Numbered from the stretch's first letter, positions 1 to 5,937 are shown. The stretch: DNA of 9,561 nt from Chloroflexota bacterium (GCA_021802185.1 JAKAAV010000054.1:1-9561), one strand, 5' to 3'. The notes: generated by a model not told the origin, from the letters alone. Numbers and translations are program-made.

Positions 1-1
1 C

Positions 2-319
2 GCCGCTCGCATCGAGGACGTCGCGGCCGGCACCATGCTCATGGTGCAGGTCGACGGGACGAACATCCTGCTCGTCAACCAGGACGGCACGGTGCGCGCG
101 ATGCAGGGCGTCTGCTCGCACGAGTACTTCGAGCTCGACAAGGGGTTCCTGACCGGCGACTCGCTGACGTGCGCGCTTCACCTGTCGCGCTTCGACCTCG
201 AGACCGGCGAAGCCCTCGATCCGCCCGCCGAGCTGCCGCTCGCGACGTACCCGGTCTCGATCGAGGACGGCGACGTCGTGCTCACGCTCCCCGTCGGAGA
301 GATCCCGGTCAACGAGTAG
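2..319 (+). CDS. Rieske [2Fe-2S] ferredoxin, TmoC-like (5' truncated by window edge)
   Basis: This is a small soluble electron-transfer protein carrying one Rieske [2Fe-2S] cluster. The two ligand motifs are visible: Cys-Ser-His (Cys codon 113-115) and, 16 residues after that His, Cys-Ala-Leu-His. They are followed by RFDLETGEALDPP and a terminal beta-strand region (DGDVVLTLPVG), which is the usual order for the family. The coding frame is open to the left edge and residues before the first ATG (position 35) still look like Rieske sequence (IEDVAAGTMLMVQVDG), so the true start lies upstream. About 105 residues are visible, against roughly 110 for T4MOC/TmoC ferredoxins, so only a few residues are missing. 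The spacing and the CxLH..RFD form resemble ferredoxins of toluene-type monooxygenases or NirD-like proteins. No oxygenase subunit is visible, so the partner is unknown. Confidence 0.88.
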   Translation, partial: AARIEDVAAGTMLMVQVDGTNILLVNQDGTVRAMQGVCSHEYFELDKGFLTGDSLTCALHLSRFDLETGEALDPPAELPLATYPVSIEDGDVVLTLPVGEIPVNE

Positions 320-377
320 GCCGGCGGTCGACGCGCGCACCGAAGACGAGGCTGAGCACCCCGAGGAGGGCGCGGCG

Positions 378-383
378 TAGCAT
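378..383 (+). promoter_or_regulatory. possible -10 box (TAGCAT) upstream of the 428-706 gene
   Basis: TAGCAT fits the TAnnnT consensus. It would start transcription near 390, giving a leader of about 38 nt that includes the GGGAGGA Shine-Dalgarno before the ATG at 428. No convincing -35 element is seen. The rest of the 108-nt gap after the ferredoxin gene holds nothing else I recognise. Confidence 0.25.
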
Positions 384-427
384 CCTGTGCCGGGCCGCGG
401 ACGATGCGGCCGGTCTCGGGAGGACTG

Positions 428-706
428 ATGCCGACCCGTCGCGCCGTCCTCGCCGCGCTGATCCCGGCCGTGGTCGTGTGCGGGATCTTCTGGGCGTGGC
501 TGCACTTCCCGTTGTTCCTCGCCGTGGGTCTTGGCGCGGCGTTCTGGCTCGGCGGCCTGCTCGTGACGCGGTCCGTGTACGACAACGCCGACGAGGAGCT
601 CGAGGCATGGCGGCGCGCCGCCCCCGACCTGGCGGACCTGGACAGGCTGGCGGCCGCGGAGCCCGAGGGGCAGGACGCGACGGTGGACGGAGGCACGCGA
701 GCGTGA
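428..706 (+). CDS. small two-helix membrane protein, unknown function
   Basis: This is a 92-residue protein I do not recognise. Two hydrophobic stretches fill residues about 5-26 (AVLAALIPAVVVCGIFWAW) and 28-48 (PLFLAVGLGAAFWLGGLLV), separated by a short turn, so a helical hairpin in the membrane is likely. The remaining C-terminal half is charged and acidic (DNADEELEAWRRAAPDLADL) and should be soluble. I chose the ATG at 428 because GGGAGGA (418-424) lies just upstream; an in-frame ATG at 404 has no ribosome site. The stop (704-706) lies 17 nt before the ATG of the cupin gene, and a GTG at 703 even overlaps it, so the two are probably co-transcribed and perhaps translationally coupled. Function cannot be assigned. 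Confidence 0.7.
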   Translation: MPTRRAVLAALIPAVVVCGIFWAWLHFPLFLAVGLGAAFWLGGLLVTRSVYDNADEELEAWRRAAPDLADLDRLAAAEPEGQDATVDGGTRA

Positions 707-712
707 CGGACC

Positions 713-718
713 GGAGGG
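713..718 (+). promoter_or_regulatory. Shine-Dalgarno site deciding the cupin start
   Basis: GGAGGG lies 5 nt before the ATG at 724. It favours that ATG over the in-frame GTG at 703, which overlaps the stop codon of the preceding gene but has no ribosome site of its own. Confidence 0.6.
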
Positions 719-723
719 CGGAC

Positions 724-1062
724 ATGGAGCCGACCGTGGAGGACCGCGCGGACGCCCGGCTGCGGGCCGAGGCGCTCGAGGCGTCGGCGTGGGGCAACGG
801 GCCTGGCGAGCGCTACCTGCCGCACCGCCACGATTACGACAAGGTGCTGGTCTGTGTGGAGGGCGGCATCGAGTTCCGGCTGCGCGAGCTCGAACGGGCC
901 GCGTGGCTGGAGCCGGGGGACCGGCTCGAACTGCCCTCGAACACGCTCCACGAGGCGATCGTCGGCACCAGCGGCGTTCGCTGTCTCGAGGCGCATCTCC
1001 CGCCCGGCACCCTGCCGCGCCGCGTGCTCCACCGACCGGGCTGGGCCCTCGGCGCCGACTGA
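724..1062 (+). CDS. small single-domain cupin protein
   Basis: This is a 112-residue protein with one cupin beta-barrel. Motif 1 appears as PHRHDYDKVLVCVEGGIEF, with metal-ligand-type histidines H34 and H36. Motif 2 appears as PGDRLELPSNTLHEAIVG, with H76. The acidic residue usual in motif 1 (HxHxxxxE) is a lysine here (K40), so a complete 3-His/1-Glu metal site is not present and the barrel may bind metal with three histidines or have another role. The N-terminal 20 residues are charged and probably a helix. The substrate is unknown; small cupins include dioxygenases, isomerases and sugar- or ligand-binding proteins, and nothing here separates them. The gene follows the small membrane-protein gene with 17 nt between and probably shares its transcript. 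A GTG at 703 would add seven residues. Confidence 0.75.
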   Translation: MEPTVEDRADARLRAEALEASAWGNGPGERYLPHRHDYDKVLVCVEGGIEFRLRELERAAWLEPGDRLELPSNTLHEAIVGTSGVRCLEAHLPPGTLPRRVLHRPGWALGAD

Positions 1063-1153
1063 TTCGGGACCGCGCGCCGTCCACCGACGAGGTCGAAGCG
1101 CTGCCCCATTCCGACACGGGCCGGACCACGCCTCCGCCTCGAGCCATCTCGGG

Positions 1154-1159
1154 TAGGCT
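1154..1159 (+). promoter_or_regulatory. -10 box (TAGGCT) for a leaderless transcript of the 1166 gene
   Basis: TAGGCT sits exactly 6 nt before the GTG start at 1166, so the predicted first transcribed base is the G of the start codon. No Shine-Dalgarno is present, which fits leaderless translation. The same spacing recurs before lgt. No -35 hexamer is evident. The remainder of the gap from 1063 holds nothing recognisable. Confidence 0.45.
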
Positions 1160-1165
1160 CTCGCC

Positions 1166-1993
1166 GTGAGCCCGCGGGAGACGATCCACAAGGTCCGGTC
1201 GGTCCGGCTCGTGCCGCCTGACGATCCCGCCTACCTCGCCGCGATGGGCGAGCAGGCGCTGGCCCATCGCCGGTTCGGGCCGAAGGAGGAGCAGACCGCG
1301 ACGTACCACGTCAGCGGCCGGGTCGAGATGGCCGTGCGGGGGTGGCTCGGCCTCCGTGTCCCGCTCCTCGACGAGCGGATCATCGCGGCCGACGTCCTGT
1401 TCCGCGACGAGCGCAGCTACGTGCCGCTCTTCGTGGAGCTCGACGCGGTCCAGGGCAGCGACGGGATTCCGGCGCGGGTCTTCGAGGTCAAGTTCACGAG
1501 CAACGCCGCGGCCCTGCGCCGTGGCTTCGCGCAGCTCGGCCGAGCGCGCCGGCTGCTCGAGTCTCGCTACGACCGTGTCGATGCGGCCGTCGTGCTCGTG
1601 CAGGCCGACCGGGGCCCGGCGCCGCTCGACGATCCTCGCCTCGAGGGCGTCGTGGAGATCGGGCCCGACCAGATCGGTGATCCGGCCCTGCCGGGACGCT
1701 CGCTGCTGCGTCTCGACGCGGCCGAGTTGTCGCCGTTCCTCGACCCGGACGATCTCGTGCTGCTCGTCACGGCGCAGGACGAGAGCGACGCGAACGTCGT
1801 GGCGCGGCAGGAGCGGAGTGCGGCGATCGGGCGTGGCGAGGAGCTTCCTGCCCGGGAACGCCACGTCCGCCAGGGGGCGACCCTGTCGTTCGGGGACGAG
1901 CCCGAGCCCGGCCGCGACGAACTCGCCGACTCGCCCTTTGCGGCGCTGCGCGCGCTCCGGACGGACGGTGTGTCGGGCGGAGCACATGACTGA
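1166..1993 (+). CDS. uncharacterised protein with a possible PD-(D/E)XK nuclease-like core
   Basis: This is a 275-residue soluble protein that I do not recognise as a named family. Residues 85-150 have an arrangement reminiscent of the PD-(D/E)XK nuclease fold: a strand ending in Asp (FVELD, D93), a second strand with Glu-x-Lys (RVFEVKF, E107 and K109), then an amphipathic helix with a glutamine (GFAQLGRARRLLESRY, Q123), then a hydrophobic strand (DAAVVLVQAD). A charged helix near residues 38-55 (EEQTATYHVSGRVEMAVRGW) would fit the first helix of that fold. The C-terminal 70 residues are acidic and probably partly disordered. The GTG start is chosen from the leaderless promoter spacing. The end overlaps the menG start by 8 nt (ATGACTGA), so the two are likely translationally coupled, although no link to quinone synthesis is evident. 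The nuclease-like reading is inference from pattern only. Confidence 0.65.
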   Translation: MSPRETIHKVRSVRLVPPDDPAYLAAMGEQALAHRRFGPKEEQTATYHVSGRVEMAVRGWLGLRVPLLDERIIAADVLFRDERSYVPLFVELDAVQGSDGIPARVFEVKFTSNAAALRRGFAQLGRARRLLESRYDRVDAAVVLVQADRGPAPLDDPRLEGVVEIGPDQIGDPALPGRSLLRLDAAELSPFLDPDDLVLLVTAQDESDANVVARQERSAAIGRGEELPARERHVRQGATLSFGDEPEPGRDELADSPFAALRALRTDGVSGGAHD

Positions 1994-2714
1994 CGGGCCG
2001 AAGTCGGGCAACCCGGTTGCGGAGCCCGAGGTCACGGCGATGTTCGACAGCATCGCGCCCGCGTACGACCGGATGAACTCGCTGATGACGCTGGGACGCG
2101 ACGCGGGCTGGCGTCGCGCGGCGGTGGAGGCGACTCGCCTCCGGACCGGTGACGCGGCGATCGACGTCGCGTGCGGGACGGGAAAGCTCGCCGCGCTGCT
2201 CGCCGAACGCGTCGGCCCGTTCGGGCGGGTCGAGGCGGTCGACCTGTCCCAGGGCATGCTGGGGCGCGCCGAGCGCGAGTACCGCGACCTCGTCCAGCTC
2301 CACTTCCGGGTCGCGAACGCGCTCGACCTGCCGTTCGCCGACGGCGAGTTCGACGCGGCGACGATCGCGTTCGGGCTGCGCAACCTCGCCGACTACGAGG
2401 CGGGGTTCCGCGAGATGGCACGCGTCGTCCGGCCGGGCGGGTTCGTCGTGTGCCTCGAGCTCTCGCTTCCCCGATGGCGGCCGTACGCGCGCCTGTACCA
2501 CGCCATGTTCCGACACGTCGCGCCGGTCGCCGGGGCGATCGTCGCAAGACGGCACCAGGCCTACCGGTACCTGCCGGAGTCGCTCTCGTCGTTCCCGTCC
2601 GCCGAGCAGCTCGCCGCCACCATGCGCGCCGCGGGCCTCGTCGACGTGCGCTTCCAGCGGCTCATGACCGGTGTCGTGGCGCTGCATCGCGGACGGGTCG
2701 CGGCGGCCGGTTGA
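1986..2714 (+). CDS. menG: demethylmenaquinone methyltransferase (UbiE/MenG family)
   Basis: This enzyme transfers a methyl group from S-adenosylmethionine to the quinone ring in the last step of menaquinone synthesis; UbiE homologues also act on ubiquinone precursors. The 242-residue length is typical. Family signature one is present near the N-terminus (FDSIAPAYDRMNSLMTLG followed by W), SAM-binding motif I is IDVACGTG (residues 59-66), and signature two is RVVRPGGFVVCLELS. The tail YRYLPESLSSFP, then AGL and TGVVALHRG, is also characteristic. ATG at 1986 gives the standard N-terminus; a weak GGAG lies 3 nt upstream, and the start overlaps the end of the preceding gene by 8 nt. No other men genes are visible. 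With no ubiquinone genes in view, menaquinone is inferred as the product from likely lineage rather than shown directly. Confidence 0.92.
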   Translation: MTDGPKSGNPVAEPEVTAMFDSIAPAYDRMNSLMTLGRDAGWRRAAVEATRLRTGDAAIDVACGTGKLAALLAERVGPFGRVEAVDLSQGMLGRAEREYRDLVQLHFRVANALDLPFADGEFDAATIAFGLRNLADYEAGFREMARVVRPGGFVVCLELSLPRWRPYARLYHAMFRHVAPVAGAIVARRHQAYRYLPESLSSFPSAEQLAATMRAAGLVDVRFQRLMTGVVALHRGRVAAAG

Positions 2715-2728
2715 CGCGCGCGGCACGC

Positions 2729-2747
2729 CAGCGCTGACGCGGCGCTG
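2729..2747. terminator. weak hairpin between the convergent genes
   Basis: CAGCGC (2729-2734) and GCGCTG (2742-2747) form a 6-bp stem with a 7-nt loop in the 41-nt gap between the menG stop and the stop of the opposing gene. It could serve either strand, but there is no T-tract on either side, so termination is only suggested by position. Confidence 0.25.
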
Positions 2748-2755
2748 CTCGGGAT

Positions 2756-3319
2756 TCAGCGTTCCGCGCGCTGCCCTCGCTCGAGGCGGGTCCCGGTCGT
2801 CCGTGCGCGGTCGCCGGCGTTCGTGCCGCCCCCGTCTCCGGCGCCGTCGGCCGTCAGGTCGTCGGGCGTGGGCGCCGCCCGCTCGAGCCAGATCAGCCGG
2901 GAATCACCGGGATCGTCGGCGGCGTGGGTGGATCCGGGCTCGTCGGCACGTGGGGCGTGAGCACGCTGCGCACCCTCGGCGCCTCCGGCGGCCGGCTCAG
3001 CGTCGTCCGCCGTGGCGTCGTCCGCCGTGGCGTCGTCCGCCGGCGCGGCCGCGTCCGTCGGCGTCCCGTCGGCCGGCCCGAAGGGCTCCGCGTGCCGCAG
3101 GTAGTCGTGGTGGAGAGCGAGCACCTGCGCGACGAGATCGGCGGGAGCCATGCCACCCGCGCGCTCGATCGTCCGGCTGATCCACCTGGCCTCGGGCTCG
3201 CGCTCGGTCGCGGCGACGTCCTCCTCGTCGCGCGCCATCTGGCCGCGAACGAGCCACACGAGCGCGCCGCCGATGACGAGCCCGACGACGAGGAACCACC
3301 ACGCGTATTCGCCGTTCAT
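2756..3319 (-). CDS. single-pass membrane protein with acidic low-complexity tail, unknown function
   Basis: This is a 187-residue protein of unknown function. It begins MNGEYAWWFLVVGLVIGG and has one hydrophobic helix at residues about 6-24, followed directly by Arg, so it is probably an N-terminal membrane anchor with the rest in the cytoplasm. Residues 25-80 form a charged, probably helical segment (REPEARWISRTIERAGG, then LVAQVLALHHDYLRH) that looks like the conserved part. The C-terminal 100 residues are Ala/Asp/Gly/Thr-rich with a fivefold-residue repeat (ADDAT), and are likely disordered. The hydrophobic N-terminus, a promoter at the right place and the clean divergent layout with lgt support this frame, even though other frames over the low-complexity part are also open. 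The tail may vary greatly between relatives. A periplasmic or extracellular orientation cannot be excluded. Confidence 0.75.
   Translation of the reverse strand: MNGEYAWWFLVVGLVIGGALVWLVRGQMARDEEDVAATEREPEARWISRTIERAGGMAPADLVAQVLALHHDYLRHAEPFGPADGTPTDAAAPADDATADDATADDAEPAAGGAEGAQRAHAPRADEPGSTHAADDPGDSRLIWLERAAPTPDDLTADGAGDGGGTNAGDRARTTGTRLERGQRAER
3001..3042. repeat. 15-bp in-frame tandem repeat, 2.8 copies
   Basis: The unit CGTCGTCCGCCGTGG occurs at 3001-3015 and 3016-3030, with 12 bases of a third copy at 3031-3042. On the minus strand it encodes the repeated pentapeptide ADDAT in the tail of the membrane-anchored protein. Copies are identical at DNA level, which suggests recent slippage and likely length variation between strains. 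Confidence 0.9.
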
Positions 3320-3327
3320 CGCCCGGC

Positions 3328-3333
3328 AGTATA
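3328..3333 (-). promoter_or_regulatory. -10 box (TATACT) for the minus-strand membrane protein
   Basis: Read on the minus strand, TATACT lies 8 nt before the ATG whose first base is 3319, predicting a start of transcription only about two bases upstream of the codon. It is the best match to the TATAAT consensus in the window. There is no Shine-Dalgarno, consistent with a nearly leaderless message. It lies back to back with the lgt promoter in a 57-nt gap. Confidence 0.55.
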
Positions 3334-3364
3334 GGTGGCGCACGCGCGCCGGCCCGACTCCCGG

Positions 3365-3370
3365 TATCCT
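3365..3370 (+). promoter_or_regulatory. -10 box (TATCCT) for a leaderless lgt transcript
   Basis: TATCCT is exactly 6 nt before the ATG at 3377, so the A of the start codon would be the first transcribed base. The same CGGTATCCTC string recurs at 8909-8918. No -35 element or ribosome site is seen. Confidence 0.5.
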
Positions 3371-3376
3371 CCGCCA

Positions 3377-4288
3377 ATGCTGCCGTTCGGCCTGATCGAC
3401 ATCCTTCCTCCGTCGACCGCGTTCCACATCGGGCCCGTCTCGATCGACTTCTACGGGATCGGGTACGCGCTCGCGCTCGTCGTCGGGGTGCTGGTCGCGT
3501 CGCGACAGGCCCGGCTCCGTCGCGAGGATCCCGACCACATCGGCAACGGGATCATCTTCGTGTTCGTCCTCGGGCTGATCGGCGCGCGTGTCTACCACCT
3601 GATCGACCAGTGGAACACGCTGTACGCGTCCGACCCCATCAAGGCGATCCTGCCGCCGTACACCGGGCTGGCCATCTATGGCGGCATCATCGGTGGCCTC
3701 GTCGGCGTCGTCATCTACACGCGGCGGCACCACCTGTCGTTCCTGCGCTGGGCCGACATCGCCGTGCCGGCCGTGTTCCTTGGCCAGGCCATCGCCCGCT
3801 GGGGGAACTTCTTCAACCAGGAGCTGTACGGGCCGCCGACGAACCTGCCCTGGGGCATTGCGATCGACTGCTCCAGGCGCGTCGCCGAGTACTCCTGCTC
3901 GCTGTACCCCCCGAACACCGGCTTCCAGCCGCTGTTCTTCTATGAGTCGGTCCTCGACCTCGCCGGCGCGCTCGTCGCGCTGTGGATCTCGCGTCACATC
4001 GCCGACCGGCTCCGCGACGGCGACCTCTTCTCGTTCTGGTTCATCTGGTACGGCGCCGTTCGCGCCTGGCTCGAGACGTTCCGCCTCGGCTACGACTGGA
4101 CGTTCTTCGGCGTCCCGGTCGCCATCATCGTGGGCATCGCCGGGATCCTCTTCGGCGTCGTGACGATCGCCATCCGCCACCGCGGTTCCGGTCCCTCGAC
4201 GGCCGACCTCGATCGGCTCCGCGAGGACGAGCACCCGTCGCCGCCGTCCGGCGTCGCAACGGGTGCGCACGAGCACACGCCGGCCTGA
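3377..4288 (+). CDS. lgt: prolipoprotein diacylglyceryl transferase
   Basis: This inner-membrane enzyme moves a diacylglyceryl group from phosphatidylglycerol to the lipobox cysteine of prolipoproteins, the first step of lipoprotein maturation. The 303-residue protein has about seven hydrophobic segments. The Lgt signature is ARWGNFFNQELYG (R141, N144, N147, E149; R141 corresponds to E. coli R143), with the first Gly of the usual GRxGNF replaced by Ala. A conserved arginine-glutamate pair is present as VRAWLE (R229, E233; like E. coli R239/E243). The position of E. coli H103 is a tyrosine (Y101 in LAIYGGIIGG), a substitution also seen in Gram-positive Lgts. FYGIGYALAL near the N-terminus is typical. 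The last 40 residues are a hydrophilic, probably cytoplasmic tail. The ATG fits a leaderless transcript. The CBS gene begins 16 nt after the stop and probably shares the message. Confidence 0.96.
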   Translation: MLPFGLIDILPPSTAFHIGPVSIDFYGIGYALALVVGVLVASRQARLRREDPDHIGNGIIFVFVLGLIGARVYHLIDQWNTLYASDPIKAILPPYTGLAIYGGIIGGLVGVVIYTRRHHLSFLRWADIAVPAVFLGQAIARWGNFFNQELYGPPTNLPWGIAIDCSRRVAEYSCSLYPPNTGFQPLFFYESVLDLAGALVALWISRHIADRLRDGDLFSFWFIWYGAVRAWLETFRLGYDWTFFGVPVAIIVGIAGILFGVVTIAIRHRGSGPSTADLDRLREDEHPSPPSGVATGAHEHTPA

Positions 4289-4304
4289 GGGCGCGGCGCT
4301 TGGC

Positions 4305-5714
4305 ATGGACACGCACGATTCGATCCTCGACCTGATCGGCGGCACGCCGCTCGTGCGGCTCACGCGCGTGACGCGCGACCTCGGGCCAGCGGATCGGCAG
4401 CCCACGCTGCTCGTGAAGCTCGAGATGCTGAACCCCGGCGGATCGGTCAAGGACCGCATCGCGCTCGGGATGATCGAGGCGGCCGAGCGCGACGGCCTGC
4501 TGCGGCCGGGCGGCACGATCGTGGAGCCGACGAGCGGCAACACCGGGCATGGCCTCGCGATCGCCGCGGCCCTGAAGGGGTACCGGTGCATCTTCGTGAT
4601 GGCCGACAAGCAGTCGGCGGAGAAGCAGGCGCTGCTGCGGGCCTACGGCGCCGAGGTCGTCGTGTGCCCGACGAACGTGCCCCCGGAGTCGCCGGAGAGC
4701 TACTACTCGGTCGCGCGCCGGCTCGCGCGGGACATTCCCGGCGCGTTCCAGCCGGACCAGTACTCGAACCCGGAGAACCCGGCGGCGCACGAGGCGACGA
4801 CCGGGCCCGAGATCTGGCGCCAGACCGAGGGGCGCGTGACGCACTTCGTCTGCGGCGTGGGGACCGGCGGCACGATCACCGGGGCTGCCCGCTACCTCCG
4901 CTCGCAGCGCCCCGACGTCGTCGTCATCGGCGCCGACCCCGAGGGCAGCGTGCTCTCCGGGGACACCGTTCGGCCCTACCTGACCGAGGGCGTCGGCGAG
5001 GACTTCCTTCCGACGACGTTCGACCCGGCGCTCGTCGACCGGTGGGTGCGCGTGTCGGACCGCGACGCGTTCGCGGCGGCGCGGCGCCTGACACGCCAGG
5101 AGGGGATCCTGGCGGGCGAGTCGTGCGGGACGGCGCTGGTGGCGGCGCTCCAGGTCGGACGCGAGCTCACGGAGACGCCCGGCGGGCACGAGGCGGTCAT
5201 GGTCGTGCTGCTCCCCGACACGGGCCGGAACTACCTCTCGAAGCTGTACTCCGACGAGTGGATGCGGCAGCGCGGGCTGCTTCCGGCCCCGGCCTCGGCG
5301 GTCGCGGTCGGGACGCTCCTCCGCGAACGGCACGCCGAGGTGCCGCCGCTCGTCATCGCGCGCACGACCGACACAGTCGGCGCGGCCATCGGGCGCATGC
5401 AGTCGTTCGGGATCAGCCAGATGCCGGTCTCCGAGGCGGAAGGCGACGCGATCGAAGCGCTGGTCGGCTCGATCTCGGAGATGGGCCTGCTGCAGCGGAC
5501 CTTCAACGACCCGACGGTCGTGGAGCGCACCGTCGGCGAGGCGATGGACCCGCCGCTTCCCGTCGTGCCCGATACCGCGGCGCTCGACGACGCGTTCGCG
5601 CTGCTGTCCGCGGGATCGCCGGCGGTGCTCGCGGCGCGCGCGGGGCGTGCCGTGGGCGTGATCACGAAGCTCGACGTGCTGGAGTACGTGGCGCATCGGT
5701 CCGGCCAGGGCTGA
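4305..5714 (+). CDS. cystathionine beta-synthase with C-terminal CBS domain pair
   Basis: This PLP enzyme condenses homocysteine with serine to cystathionine (reverse transsulfuration towards cysteine). The 469-residue protein has a fold-type II PLP domain (about 1-320): Schiff-base lysine K49 in NPGGSVKDR, phosphate/substrate loop EPTSGNTGHG (S77-G81), and the PLP-phosphate loop CGVGTGGT (183-190). The segment NVPPESPESYYSVARRL followed by QPDQYSNPENPAAHEATTGPE matches eukaryotic-type CBS rather than short cysteine synthases. Residues about 350-465 form two CBS motifs (PLVIARTTDTVGAAIGRM..ISQMPV and MDPPLPVVPDTAALDDAFALL..VGVITKLDVLEY), normally a nucleotide or AdoMet sensor. There is no N-terminal haem-binding extension, as is usual in bacteria. 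It lies 16 nt after lgt without a good Shine-Dalgarno. O-phosphoserine or O-acetylserine use as cysteine synthase is possible; no cystathionine gamma-lyase gene is in view. Confidence 0.9.
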   Translation: MDTHDSILDLIGGTPLVRLTRVTRDLGPADRQPTLLVKLEMLNPGGSVKDRIALGMIEAAERDGLLRPGGTIVEPTSGNTGHGLAIAAALKGYRCIFVMADKQSAEKQALLRAYGAEVVVCPTNVPPESPESYYSVARRLARDIPGAFQPDQYSNPENPAAHEATTGPEIWRQTEGRVTHFVCGVGTGGTITGAARYLRSQRPDVVVIGADPEGSVLSGDTVRPYLTEGVGEDFLPTTFDPALVDRWVRVSDRDAFAAARRLTRQEGILAGESCGTALVAALQVGRELTETPGGHEAVMVVLLPDTGRNYLSKLYSDEWMRQRGLLPAPASAVAVGTLLRERHAEVPPLVIARTTDTVGAAIGRMQSFGISQMPVSEAEGDAIEALVGSISEMGLLQRTFNDPTVVERTVGEAMDPPLPVVPDTAALDDAFALLSAGSPAVLAARAGRAVGVITKLDVLEYVAHRSGQG

Positions 5715-5775
5715 CCGGCGGACCACGCCGCGGCTGAGGCGGGACCACGCCGCGGCTGACGCGCAGCCACGCTGT
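5709..5775. repeat. three imperfect 22-23-nt tandem copies at the CBS gene end
   Basis: Copies begin with GGCTGA at 5709, 5732 and 5754. GGACCACGCCGCGGCTGA is identical at 5720-5737 and 5742-5759; the third copy is degenerate (CAGCCACGCTG). The first copy includes the TGA stop of the CBS gene. Each unit contains the palindrome GCCGCGGC, so transcripts could fold. Its role is unknown; slippage and a 3'-end stabilising structure are both possible. Confidence 0.75.
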
Positions 5776-5798
5776 GTGCCTGCGCCTTCGTGCGGTCG

Positions 5799-5813
5799 CT
5801 GCGACTGTCGCAG
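5799..5813 (+). terminator. small hairpin, possible terminator after the CBS gene
   Basis: CTGCGA (5799-5804) and TCGCAG (5808-5813) form a 6-bp stem with a 3-nt loop, followed by GTGGTTCC. It is 85 nt past the CBS stop and before the PEPCK promoter candidate, which suits a terminator, but the T-run is poor. Confidence 0.3.
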
Positions 5814-5867
5814 GTGGTTCCTCGGGGCCGGCCCGCCCCTCCCGCCGGTCCTCCCAACGCCCCGCGT

Positions 5868-5873
5868 TACACT
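5868..5873 (+). promoter_or_regulatory. possible -10 box (TACACT) for pckA-gltA
   Basis: TACACT fits TAnnnT and would start transcription near 5880, giving a leader of about 65 nt before the GTG at 5945. It is the best such match in the 230-nt gap 5715-5944. No -35 hexamer is apparent. Unlike lgt and the 1166 gene, this message would have a leader with a strong ribosome site. Confidence 0.4.
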
Positions 5874-5932
5874 CGTTGCTCACGCCGTCGGCCGGGTCTC
5901 GGAGCCGGACGGCACGCATGCGCCACGCGCGC

Positions 5933-5937
5933 AGGAG
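5933..5937 (+). promoter_or_regulatory. Shine-Dalgarno deciding the pckA start
   Basis: AGGAG lies 7 nt upstream of the GTG at 5945. It selects that GTG over the in-frame ATG at 5918 and the more distant ATG at 5774, whose added residues are basic and unlike PEPCK N-termini. Confidence 0.65.

Noticed and set aside
703..723. GTG at 703 as the cupin start (GTGA overlap)
   Set aside because: It has no ribosome site, whereas the ATG at 724 has GGAGGG five nt upstream. It remains possible.
169..723. Frame extending the cupin gene upstream to 169
   Set aside because: That region overlaps the Rieske and membrane-protein genes in another frame and translates to Arg/Pro-rich sequence.
3320..4609. 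Upstream extension of the minus-strand membrane protein across lgt to 4609
   Set aside because: The extension is antisense to lgt. The internal ATG at 3319 begins a clean hydrophobic anchor and has a TATACT box just upstream.
4125..5726. Long minus-strand open frame opposite the CBS gene
   Set aside because: It is the complement shadow of a confident PLP enzyme gene and its translation is rich in Arg/His/Asp without motifs.
5709..5775. CRISPR array from the tandem repeats
   Set aside because: The copies are adjacent with no spacers and there are only three; no cas genes are in the window.
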